Source: Lolium rigidum (taxonomy: Eukaryota > Streptophyta > Magnoliopsida > Poales > Poaceae). From it: a DNA stretch of 64,000 nt. The stretch spans positions 33,195,047-33,259,046 of the forward strand of contig NC_061510.1 in NCBI RefSeq assembly GCF_022539505.1. Reading direction: 5' to 3'. Of this stretch, positions 1 through 10,590 are shown piece by piece. Both the position numbers and the translations under genes were made by a program. The notes under the pieces are model-generated. The model ran no database searches. It had not been told where the DNA came from and was given only the letters and a program-made list of their open reading frames with translations. Within the stretch, counting starts at the first letter, position 1; every line of letters begins with the position of its first letter.

Positions 1-1083
1 GATATTTTGGCAAGTATTCTCAAAATTTCTGAAAAAACAGAAATACTGTTTCATAATCGTTTTTTTTTTCACTGAGAACAAAACGTTTGCAGCCAGCCAC
101 TGGCGTGATGGTGATCTATCAACAGAATGCGATGAACTATTGCTCTCTAATTCATAGTACATGGCTCATCGATATTTGAAACGTTGTGTGTTTTGTACGC
201 TGTCGTAGTGTACATACGTTGGCCAATCTCCAATTAAACATAAACTACCTCGTTGGAAAGTGAATTCGCATGGTCTATTGGATATGAATTCTATCCGTAT
301 TAGTGCAGATTTTTGAACAACCGTGGTGGGCCCATCTTCCTTTAAATCTCAATAATTAAATAGAAATTCAACAATCTGAATATCTGGGACTTTAGGTGAT
401 TTACATGCTGGCCCATCTCATGTGGAAACATGTTTGTTTAAAGAGTCCCTAGACTACATGTCTTGATACATAGATGCGGTCATGTATCTAATTAAGGGAT
501 ATGAGCGTGTCAAGATGTCAACAATGACTTCTCCTGTACACGACCCATGTTACGTATAACCTTTAATTCTCACTCAATCATAGTTCTATCACTACTAAAT
601 CTCCACCGTTTATACATGCTAGTTTTAGCGTGACAAATCTTCACCTTATTTCAATAATTAAATAATAGGTAGATAGATTTTCCTTCCTACGGATGGTGTG
701 CATGTGTGTCAAACATGACATGTCATGTATGTTTAACTAGTAGTTGGGGCGCCCCATGGGGCGCCTCCTCACTGGTCCTTAGTGATCCAATCAAGGAGCA
801 CACGAATGTCCTAAGTGAACACCATAATAGCAGTAAAAGCCAGTTCACCCCATTTCATCAGCCAACGCATCAGCACATAACCAAACCAAACAAGGATGTA
901 TTGTTCACATCACAAAAATGTTTACAACAGTAGAGGAATAGGACATGACACTCAGGTTCCTCTTTGTTTATAGCACACATATCTACAAGCGGGCACTGAA
1001 AATGCAGGCTTCTATTTTCTAGTGGTTGCGAACAACGAAGCTTGAAACTCTAGTTCTTGCTGCTCTATGATCATATGGTGAAC
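1..1083. other. Low-copy DNA, no gene recognised
   Basis: No coding region, RNA gene or transposon end could be recognised. The stretch is AT-rich. The short open frame at 706-933 has no recognisable motif and no splice context, so it is not called. The only distinct structure is the 18-bp palindrome at 748-765. Confidence 0.5.
748..765. repeat. 18-bp perfect palindrome
   Basis: GGCGCCCCATGGGGCGCC is its own reverse complement and sits in otherwise AT-rich DNA. The symmetry breaks on both sides at the next base pair. No function can be inferred. Confidence 0.8.
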
Positions 1084-1400
1084 TCGGGGAGTGTCGTGGG
1101 CTTCAGGATGTTGTCAACGTTATCGAGCATGGTCACCGATCTTGTGTCTCACGAGTGCTTGTTTCTGCTCCTCTTTGGACCACAGTTCCGAGATTTTTCC
1201 CTTTACACTGTGCTTCTTCTCCTCCAGGTACGAAGAAAAATCTGCTGCAGCAACGAATGAAGGGCTCGACACTGCCGGCCACACGATGGGGACAGTGTGG
1301 GTTGTGTTCAAGATTCGGCCGGCCATCTACCCGAAGCTCGGTGGTGTTGGCAACACATCCTTCCCGGCCACTTCTACAACATCGCAAACATTGCATGTTG
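1084..1400 (+). pseudogene. Senescence/dehydration-associated (ERD7-like) gene fragment
   Basis: Two exon-like pieces are visible. The first ends at 1154 and reads ...VSHE. A 73-bp intron follows (GT at 1155, acceptor CTCCTCCAG ending at 1227). The second starts at 1228 and reads YEEKSAAATNEGLDTAGH, then GTVWVVFKIRPAIYPK. Joining them keeps one frame and restores the pattern I know from the C-terminal part of plant senescence-domain proteins (ERD7 and its paralogs: KYG-E-A-ATNEGLDAAGHA-GTAWAVFKIRKA). In the family this domain belongs to stress- and senescence-induced, lipid-droplet- or membrane-associated proteins. The N-terminal domain is missing, and after PK the reading runs into unrelated residues. 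I call it a truncated relic. The family match is from memory. Confidence 0.55.
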
Positions 1401-3182
1401 ATACCGGCAAAAGTTACATAAGTTGGCTACATGGCGTAATCAAGTACCGAAGAAAATAAATTCATTGTTACTTTCAAGGATAATATTCAGCCACACAGAT
1501 ATCCCGTAAAACTAACAATGAGAAACAACGGAGCAAATGAAATGTATCATCTAATAGACTATTTGACAATAGCAAGTGTGTAACACAATTTGCTCCGATG
1601 AGATCATGTAATTACTTATAATACATTCATCAAATTCATGGCACGAAATATTTGACGTGGACAGGGATCCCAACTATAAAATTTCAGGAAGTATGGTGGC
1701 AATTAGCAAACACAAAGCAAGGTTTTTGCTCACTCCACCATGTAGAGGTAAGCTTAACCGGCATGCAGACTATAATCATTTACTATTCACCATGCATGAA
1801 TTAACTATGCATGTGATGGCAGTAGCTCATAGTTCAACTAACATGGCAACCTCATACAAGGAAAAGCAACAATTATTAAATAGGAATGAAGCATGACATA
1901 GTGTGTGTAGCATGTAGAATGAAGGGGCAAAGAAAAGGAAAATTGCCCACCAATTTATTTCCCTTCTTGAACACTAAAGTGTAGACCCCAATACTTTTAT
2001 AGGCATGTTCAAATATTAGGGTTAGGCATTTTGTTGTTGCCTAGTAAAGCTGAAAAATGAACCATTCACTAATATCGGGCTACTGAAAAAAAATAGTAAT
2101 AGCACCAGAACATAGTGCAACCTGCGACATCTTGATGTATTTCTTTGATCTATCCAGGTCTTTTTTTTTTTCAAACTTACTTCAGAATAACCTCCTCCAT
2201 CCATGTTCTGTAAGCAACAAGCTTCGGCTCAGTATTATCACACAGTGATGTCGATTGGAAATTTTGAAGCAGTAAACAATACAAAAAAACATTCTCCAGC
2301 AAACCATGACAGACTGAAAGCCAATGATCTAGTACATCAAATATTTCACTCCATTTATATTATACACCACGAGACAACTGATAATATCTTCTAATATATC
2401 TAAATATGTTCCGAGGTACAAATTAACAGGTGTTTTGCCCACCTTATTTGTTTTTGTACATTTTTTTACTACACCCTTAATAAAGCTGGCTCTGGCCCTT
2501 TCAATAAGACTCATGGTGTGAGTTAATTTACACAAAGTACGGTTATTACGGTCAATAAAAGGAGCTCAACTTCCATTCTAACATCTAGTCAAAAATTGTG
2601 TAGCTTTACCATACAAGGAAAATTAGCTAGACTTCACATATGGAAGCATTCATATATCAGACGTGAAATAAATATACATCTGTAAACAAGAGAAACTCAC
2701 TGTCAGTGTCACTGGTCAGCATTCCTCAAGAGTACAAGAGCAGAGTTATCGTAGATGAAGAAATCGCACCATTCTCTTTCCACCTTCCATTCCACTCTTG
2801 ATAGCTATAGGTTTCCATGAAAATAAATATATAGAACATAACTAATTACAATTCAAAAGGTATACAACATTTAGGGCACTATATAAAAGAATGGACATAT
2901 ATAATTTTAAACACGTGAAAACAGGCAAAATGTTTCTCTACAGTGGGGAAGCCAAAAACTAAATAAAAAAACGTAGTTCTTTATATCCAACCAAATACAT
3001 GGAAGGAACAAAACAAATTGGCAAGAATTCAACATATACATGGAAGAAACCACAGCTCACCAATAGGATACTGAGGAAAACTGACCAACAGCTCATGTTT
3101 CAACCAAGTGTTCTCCTAATATGTTTTTTTCACCACCCTACAGCGGTTACAATATCAAATTCTTGTAACACGAAGGGGAAGT
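1401..3182. other. Low-copy DNA, nothing recognised
   Basis: About 1.8 kb of AT-rich sequence with short homopolymer runs. The open frames here are short, with no family motif and no convincing splice pattern. No transposon termini or RNA genes were seen. Confidence 0.4.
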
Positions 3183-3560
3183 AGATTCACGCTTGATCTT
3201 TATTTAGGCATTTTTCAATCATGTTGTCAACAGTATGTATACATAATGCAATTGAATCCTCCATATCTCTCATTAAGTCTAAATCATTCCTAATCTCCCA
3301 TTCAGTCCAGCTCACTCATGTTTATCTTGCAAAAATGCAGATATTGGCATAGATGATGCGTAGGTAAGAATTATTTAGATTCATCATATATGGATAGCAT
3401 GCATACCTCAAACCATTGATGATGCTAGCGACCGATTCGAGCTTGATGCCGCCGTCTTTCAAGCGTGATGCCACTGTCTTTCCCTCCTTCCTACAGCCCA
3501 CCACAACTCCATTGGATCCATCTCGCAGTTCAATGGCGCCCCGCCGGGATCTGTAGGTCG
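3183..3560 (-). pseudogene. Two exon-like blocks of an unrecognised gene
   Basis: On the minus strand a block from about 3560 to 3413 reads ELRDGSNGVVVGCRKEGK and on to SVASIINGL, ending at a good donor (AG|GTATGC). After a short intron a second open block reads SWTEWEIRNDLDLMRDMED, then SIALCIHTVDNMIEKCLNKD and QA, before a TGA near 3183. An acceptor (GAGTGAG|CTGG) would join the two in frame. The amino-acid composition looks like real protein: charged and amphipathic, probably helical. I do not recognise the family. No start codon or upstream exon is evident, so it may be the 3' end of a gene or a captured fragment. Confidence 0.3.
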
Positions 3561-4189
3561 CCTGCCCCGTTCGTGGTTGACTCTATAACCAATGGCTCTA
3601 ACGTCGCCACAGTTTGAGCAGCGGTGTCATCGCCTCCCAATGTCATCCTCCTTGTCACCGGCTGCGGTGCAGCCTCGTGTACTGCTCCTCGTGTTGGACA
3701 CCGAGGACGGAGAGGCCAAATCAGGTGTGGCGCGAGGTGTGGAAGCGTGAGAGGCAGCAGCGGAAACAGGGGAGAGCACCTAAGAAATATTGGAAATTTC
3801 CCATCCAAGATGTTAAATGAGGATAATATAAGAGCTTTACATGTCTATGTTATTAGTATTAATTAACGTATATATGACCAGGACAAAACAGTGAAAGTAT
3901 GACTCGTCGTATATTATCATCTAGATATTTTTTGCATTAGTCCGGAAACATATGGTGCATGGGAGGTCCTGGTTGTATCATTCCATGTGGCACAATTAAT
4001 TATCCAACAGTTAGGTATATGGGATTCCCAAATGATATTGCCAGAAAATATTTGTCCACTGAATTTCAATAGCCAGTTGGCATCACTTGATTCAAAATAT
4101 GCAATTATTGTCCTGATGTCAATCAAACAGCTAAAGCATATGACATCACACAATGGTGCATTTATAGAGTTAGAAGGGTGATTACATAC

Positions 4190-4468
4190 CAGAAGACCCG
4201 GAAAATTTTGGAATTGCAATATGTGGATATCTTTGAGTCATGTCATCTGAATCCCTGAATTTGAGTAATAGCAACCATGTAGCTGCAGTGCAAATAATAA
4301 ACGCTATAACAGTGGATGAAACGGCAATAGAAATTAGACTCCCATTAGCTTCTCTTTTGGGCCATCCACCATCATCCCCTAGTGGCCTCATTGCCCTTGC
4401 ATTTTTGTTGTTGCCAAATGCACCATTGCCAGCACCATCTAGTGTTGAAGGGCGAGAAGGGGGAAGAC
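4190..4468 (-). pseudogene. ALE2-like receptor kinase: linker and transmembrane exon
   Basis: This exon has clean boundaries: acceptor TTTTTTTAG before 4468 and donor GGTATGT after 4190. It is open throughout. It reads GLPPSRPSTLDGAGNGAF..., then a charged stretch (GDDGGWPKREANGS), one hydrophobic membrane segment (LISIAVSSTVIAFIICTAAT and on through WLLLL) and a juxtamembrane stretch ending IPKFSGSSG. The order proline-rich linker, single transmembrane helix, juxtamembrane region fits ALE2-type plant receptor-like serine/threonine kinases, which act at the plasma membrane in epidermal and cuticle development. No kinase-domain exon is found downstream (lower coordinates), so the catalytic half is absent here. 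It belongs with the exon at 4678-5025. Confidence 0.65.
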
Positions 4469-4677
4469 CTAAAAAAATCCAAACCTTTGGTGAAACTCTT
4501 GGTGCAGAAGTGCAAAATGCTTAACACTGAGATATAATGAGCATAAACCACTGAATCCACTGATATTTATGAGATCAATCAAATGACTACAGTACAATAG
4601 ACGTAAAATAGCCGGTATCGTTTACCAGACACAAATAACTGAATAAGAGATTAAGGGGCACAAGCAAGAATGTAGAC

Positions 4678-5025
4678 CTAGACATAGAGAATCTCATAGT
4701 CCCTGAAAATTGACGGCTAAAGAGAAATTTGTTTGCTCCACAAGCTTTGAAATGTATAGAAGGCCTTGGCATTATCCAAATTCACATGCATTTGTACCAG
4801 ATGCACAAGAACCACTGTCTTGTCAGGTTGATCACCAGCCACATTTGCACCCATAACACGAACCAGCCTCTATGCCATGTTTACCACAGATCCCACTTCT
4901 TAATCACAATATGAAACTAACGGAAAGAGTGAATAAAGGTCTACCGTTAATCTGTGGAACATAATCACATGGGGCTCTTGTAGGTTGACCTGTTAGAAGC
5001 TTTGGGCATTCTAACGAACTACAAT
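4678..5025 (-). pseudogene. ALE2-like receptor kinase: ectodomain exon with stops
   Basis: An acceptor (ATATGCAG) precedes 5025. The reading DCSSLECPKLLTGQPTRAPC is followed, after a frameshift near 4945 with loss of a few codons, by VDLYSLFPLVS, then RLVRVMGANVAGDQPDKTVV, AFYTFQSLWSKQISL and SIFRDYEILYV. This matches, from memory, the ALE2 ectodomain (LYTFFPLVSEFAQE, QVRIMGAN, FGGYEVLYVHYPG). Four in-frame stops occur: TAA at 4900-4902 and TAG at 4870-4872, 4717-4719 and 4678-4680. The last lies exactly at the exon end, where a 4-nt loss would also explain the broken phase to the next exon. This copy cannot make a receptor. Confidence 0.65.
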
Positions 5026-5126
5026 CTGCATATTAACCAGCAATCATCAATATTATGCACTATATACAGACCCAATATGTGAATTATAAGAAAACAAAGA
5101 TATGCAAACACATGAGGAAAATGTAC

Positions 5127-5162
5127 CTAAATTAGGTGGCGGTGGGGGAAATCCCCAAATAA
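5127..5162 (-). pseudogene. ALE2-like receptor kinase: exon cut by CACTA element
   Basis: The minus strand reads WGFPPPPPNL up to a donor (TTAG|GTACAT). The split codon joins in phase to the DCSSLEC exon, matching the WFPPPPP-x-DCSS stretch of ALE2 proteins. Upstream the exon is interrupted after a few codons by the CACTA transposon end at 5163. The signal peptide and N-terminal exons must lie beyond the other, unseen end of that transposon, or are lost. Confidence 0.6.
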
Positions 5163-7665
5163 CACTACAAGAAAAGTTGCCATGGCCGACGAAGTTGAAG
5201 TCGCGCCGTGGTTGCTGGTGTACCATGGCCGACGATTTTGGTCCCTCCGTGGTGCATGTCAAAACTTTTTTTTTCTCGTTTTTGAGGCCACCTAGCCCGA
5301 CGAAAGCGGCCAAAACGTCGCGTATGGTGGCCGGGACGTGGTGCATCGCGAATTCTCGGGTTCGCCGGCCGAGTCAACGCAAATCCGCACCGCCGAGGGA
5401 TGTAGGGCCCGGATGGCAGCCTCTGCGGCATTGTTTTTTTCTCGATCGCGCCATCTCGTTCAACGTTCTCCGATCGAGCCGTTTACGATGCGGGATCATG
5501 GGTCCCGCATGTCATCCTCTATGAACCAAAATTCTTTCTATTCTTGGATTTTTTGACCCCACGATTTACGGCTACTTCCTTTTTCTTTTGATCCCTTGCC
5601 GCCTTGGAAACGTTGAGACCGCTGCTTGCTAAATGGGACCCGCATGTCATCCTCTATGTGCAATCAACTTTCTTTTCTTGGAGTTTTTTTGGCACCTCAA
5701 ATTTGGTCACTTGCCTTTTTCTTTCGATCCCTGCCGCCTCTCAAACGGTGATACCGCTCTTCGCTAAATGGGACCCGCATGTCATCCTCTATGTACTATA
5801 AAACTTTCTTTTCTTGGAGTTATTTTTGGCACCTCAAATTTGGTCACTTGCCTTTTTCTTTCGATCCCCTGCCGCCTCTCAAACGGTGATACCGCTGCTG
5901 CTAAATGGGACCCGCATGTCATCCTCTATGTACTATAAAACTTTCTTTTCTTGGAGTTTTTTTGGCACCTCAAATTTGGTCACTTGCCTTTTTCTTTCGA
6001 TCCCTGCCGCCTCTCAAACGGTGATACCGCTGCTTGCTAAATGGGACCGCATGTCATCCTCTATGTACTATAAAACTTTCTTTTCTTGAATTATTTTTGG
6101 CACCTCATATTTGGTCACTTACCTTTTTCTTTCGATCTCATGCCACGTCTCAAACGGTGATGAACGCTGCTGGCTCAATGGGACCCGCATGTCATCCTCT
6201 ATGTACTATAAAACTTTCTTTTCTTGGAGTTTTTTTGGCACCTCATATTTGGTCACTTGCCTTTTTCTTTCGATCCCTGCCGCCTCTCAAACGGTGATAC
6301 CGCTGCTCGCTAACTGGGACCCGCATGTCATCCTCTATGTACTATAAAACTTTCTTTTCTTGAATTATTTTTGGCACCTCATATTTGGTCACTTACCTTT
6401 TTCTTTCGATCTCATGCCACGTTTGAAACGTTGAGGAACCTGCAGGCTCATGGGACCCGCATGTCATCCTCTATGTACTATAAAAGTTCATTTTCTTGGT
6501 TTTTTTTTCACCCTCGATTTTTGGCAATTTCTTTTTTCTTTTGATCCCTGCCGCCTCTCAAACGGTGATACCGCTCTTTGCTAAATGGGACCCGCATGTC
6601 ATCCTCTATGTACACTCAAGTTTCTTTTCTTGAATTATTTTTGGCTCTTGATATTTGGTCACTTGCCTTTTTCTTTCGATCTCATGCCACGTTTGAAACG
6701 TTGAGGAACCTGCTGGCTCATGGGACTCGCATGTCATCCTCTATGTGCTATAAAAGTTTATTTTCTTGGGTTTTATTTCACCCTATGATTTTTGGCTATT
6801 TCCTTTTTCTTTTGATCCCCTGCCGCCTTGGAAACGTTGAGTAAGGCTGCTGACTCATGGGACCCGCATGTCATCCTCTATGTACAATCAACTTTCTTTT
6901 TCTTTTGATCTCAAGCCGCATTTGAAACGTTGAGGCTAGCTGCTGCTAATTGGGACCCGCATGTCATCCTCTATGTACAATAAAGTTTCTTTTCTTGGAT
7001 TACCTTTGGCTCCTGATATTTTGCCACTTGCCTTTTTCTTTCGATCTCATGCCGCCTTTGAAACGTTGAGTAAGCTGCTGGCTCATGGGTCCCGCATGTC
7101 ATCCTCTACGAACAATAAAAGTTTCCTTTCTTGGAGTTATTTTTGACCCCTAATTTATGGCTATTTGCCTTTTTCTTTTGATCTCCTGCCCCCTTTGAAA
7201 CGATGACGACGCGAGTGGCGAGGTCGGTCCCACATGTCATCCTCTGTGAACAATAAAAGTTTCCTTTGATGGATTTATTTTGAACCCCTATTTAATTTCG
7301 GGATATTTCCTTTTTTTCCTTTGATCCCCTACCGCCTTGGAATCGTTGAGGATGTTGCTGCCTCATGGGTCCCGCATGTCATCCTCTCAGAACGGTAAAT
7401 GTTTCTTTTCTTGGATTTTGTTTACCAAATGATTTTTGGCTAATTTTTTTCTTTCGATCTCCTGCCGCCTTTAAAACGTTGAGGACGGCTGTGGCTCACG
7501 GGTCCCACATGTCGGCCTCTATGAACAATAAACACCGAGGATCTTTGCTTGCCTCATGGGTCCCGCATGTCATCCTCTTAGAACGAAAATGTTTCTTTTC
7601 TTGGATTTTGTACCAACATATTTTTGGTTTATTTTTTCTTTCCATCCCCTGCCGCCTTTAAAACG

Positions 7666-7990
7666 TTGACGACGTCTGTGGCTCATGGGTCCCCGATGTC
7701 CGCCTCCCCGTACAACAAACATATGATATCTTGATTATTTTGCAGACAATAAACAGTGTATTGCGCTCTGAGCTATATCAAACGGATAATTAAATCTTTA
7801 TTTTTACATAAAAAAACTTGTATGTTGAATCTCCTTGTTTTTTTGTCTTTGCGAAGCATAGGACTTTCCTGTTTTTTTAGAAAATTCGGAACTTTCCTGT
7901 TTTGGAGTGGGCTGAAATTGTACGAGTCAAAAGGCCAAGCGGGATAGTTCGAAGGCCCGGATGTCCGGATGCAGCCCAATTGAAATCTTT
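7666..7990 (+). repeat. Non-array spacer, copy 1 of a duplication
   Basis: This segment interrupts the 135-bp array and is shared with 10293-10590. Both copies contain GATATCTTGATTATTTTGCA, GACAATAAACA, a GCGAAGCATAGGACTTTC stretch and TTGTACGAGTC, with moderate divergence. The shared arrangement implies a segmental duplication of array plus spacer, about 2.6 kb apart. Confidence 0.75.
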
Positions 7991-10292
7991 CTTCTTGGAT
8001 TTTTTTCACCCCCGATTTCTGGCTACTTCATTTTCTTTTGGTCCTGTGCCGCCTTGGAAACGTTGAGACCGCTGCTGCAAAATGGGACCCGCATGTCATC
8101 CTCTATGTACTATAAAACTTTCTTTTCTTGGATTATTTTTGGCTCCTGATATTTGGTCACTTGCCTTTTTCTTTCGATCCCGTGCAGCCTCTCAAACGGT
8201 GAGACCGCGGCTGCTAAATGGGTCCCGCATGTCATCCTCTATGTACAATCAAGTTTCTTTTCTTGAATTATTTTTGGCTCCTGATATTTGGTCACTTGCC
8301 TTTTTCTTTCGATCTCATGCCACGTTTGAAACGTTGAGGAACCTGCTTGGCTCATGGGACCCGCATGTCATCCTCTATGTGCTATAAAAGTTTATTTTCT
8401 TGGATTTTTTTCACCCTCCGATTTTTGGCTATTTCCTTTTTCTTTTGATCCCTGCCGCCTTGGAAACGTTGAGTAAGCTGCTGACTCATGGGACCCGCAT
8501 GTCATCCTCTATGTACAATCAAGTTTCTTTTCTTGAATTATTTTTGGATCCTGATATTTGGTCACTTGCCTTTTTGTTTCGATCTCATGCCACGTTTGAA
8601 ACGTTGAGGAACCTCGCTGGCTCATGGGACCCGCATGTCATCCTCTATGTGCTATTAAAGTTTATTTTTCTTATTTTTTTTCACCCTCTGATTTTTGGCT
8701 ATTTCCTTTTTCTTTTGATCCCCTGCTGCCTTGGAAACGTTGGGTAAGCTACTGACTCATGGGACCCGCATGTCATCCTCTACGAACAATAAAAGTTTTT
8801 CTTTTTTGGAGTTATTTTTGACCCCTAATTTACGGCTATTTCCCTTTTTCTTTTGATCTCCTGCCCCCATTGAAACGATGAGGACGGCTGTTGGCAGGTC
8901 GGTCCCACATGTCATCCTCTATGAACATTAAAAGATTCTCACATGGCTTCTGATATTTGGTCACTTGCCTTTTTCTTGCGATCTCATGCCACGTTTGAAA
9001 CGTTGAGGAACCTGCAGGCTCATGGGACCCGCATGTCATCCTCTATGTACAATAAAACTTTCTTTTCTTGGATTTTTTTGGCACCTCATATTTGGTCACT
9101 TGCCTTTTTCTTTCGATCCCCTGCCGCCTCTCAAAGCTGTGATACCGCTGCTCCTTAAATGGGACCCGCATGTCATTCTCTATGTACAATCAAATTTCTT
9201 TTCTTGAATTATTTTTGGATCCCGATATTTGGTCACTTGCCTATTTCTTTCGATCTCATGCCACGTTTGAAACGTTGAGGAACCTGCTGGCTCATGGGAC
9301 CCGCATGTCATCCTCTATGCACTAAAAAGTTCATTTTCTTGGGTTTTTTCACCCATCGATTTTTGGCTATTTCCTATTTCTTTTGATCCCCTGCCGCCTT
9401 TGAAAGTTGAGGACTCTGTTGCCTCATAGGTCCCACATGTCGGCTGTATGAACGATAAAGCTTTCCTTTCTTGGAGTTTTTTACCCCCTAATTTCCGGCT
9501 ACTTTCTTTTTCTTTTGATCTCAAGCCGCATTTGAAACGTTGGGACAGATTGCTGCAAAATGGGTCCCGCATGTCATCCTCTATGTACTATAAAATTTCT
9601 TTTCTTGGATTTTTTTCACCCTACGATTTTTGGCTATTTCTTTTTCTTTTGATCCCTGCCGCCTTGGAAACGTTGAGTAAGCTGCTGACTCATGGGATCC
9701 GCATGTCATCCTCTATGTACAATCAACTTTTTTTCTTTTGATCTCAAGCCGCATTTGAAACGTTGACACCGCTGCTTTGCTAAATGGGACCCGCATGTCA
9801 TCCTCTATGCACAATAAAGTTTCTTTTCTTGGATTATCTTTGGCTCCTGATATTTTGTCACTTGCCTTTTGCTTTCGATCTCATGCCGCCTTTGAAACGT
9901 TGAGTAAGGCTGCTGGCTCATGGGTCCCGCATGTCATCATCTACGAACAATAAAAGTTTCCTTTCTTGGAATTATTTTTTACCCCTAATTTTTGGCTACT
10001 TCCTTTTTATTTTGATCCCTTGCCGCCTGTGAAACGTTGAGGATTCTGCTGGCTCATGGGTCCCACATGTCGGCCTCTATGAACAATAAACATTTCCTTT
10101 CTTGGAGTTATTTTGACCTCTAATTTACGGCTATTTCGCCTTTTTTAAAATCCTGTGTCGCCTTGGAAACGTTGAGAATCTTTGCTGCCTCATGGGTCCC
10201 GCATGTCATCCGCTCGAACGATAAATATTTCTTTTTTTGGATTTTTTTACCAACTAATTTTTTTCCGATCCTCTGCTAGTCTTTAAAAACGT

Positions 10293-10590
10293 TGACGACG
10301 GCTGCTGGCTCATGGGTACCCGATGTCAGCCTCCCAGTACAAGAAACATGTGATATCTTGATTATTTTGCAGACAATAAACAATGTATTTCGCTCTGAGC
10401 TATTGCAAACGGAAAAAAATAAATCTTTAATTTTAAATAAACAAACTTATATGTTGAATCTCCTTGTTTTTTGTTTTCGCGAAGCATAGGACTTTCTTGT
10501 TTTGGAGTGGGCTCAAATTGTACGAGTCCAAAAGCGTCCAGCGAGGATAGTTCGAAAGCCCGAGCTGACCCAGATACAGCCCAATTGAAA
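10293..10590 (+). repeat. Non-array spacer, copy 2 of a duplication
   Basis: This is the second copy of the spacer described at 7666-7990, with small indels: it lacks the second T-rich block, and carries TCCAAAAGCGTCCAGCGAGG in place of TCAAAAGGCCAAGCGGG. It is again flanked by array units on both sides. Confidence 0.75.

Noticed and set aside
1..5162. Kinase-domain exons of the ALE2-like gene to the left of 4190
   Set aside because: No glycine loop, VAVK, HRDLKSxN or DFG motif could be found on the minus strand down to position 1.
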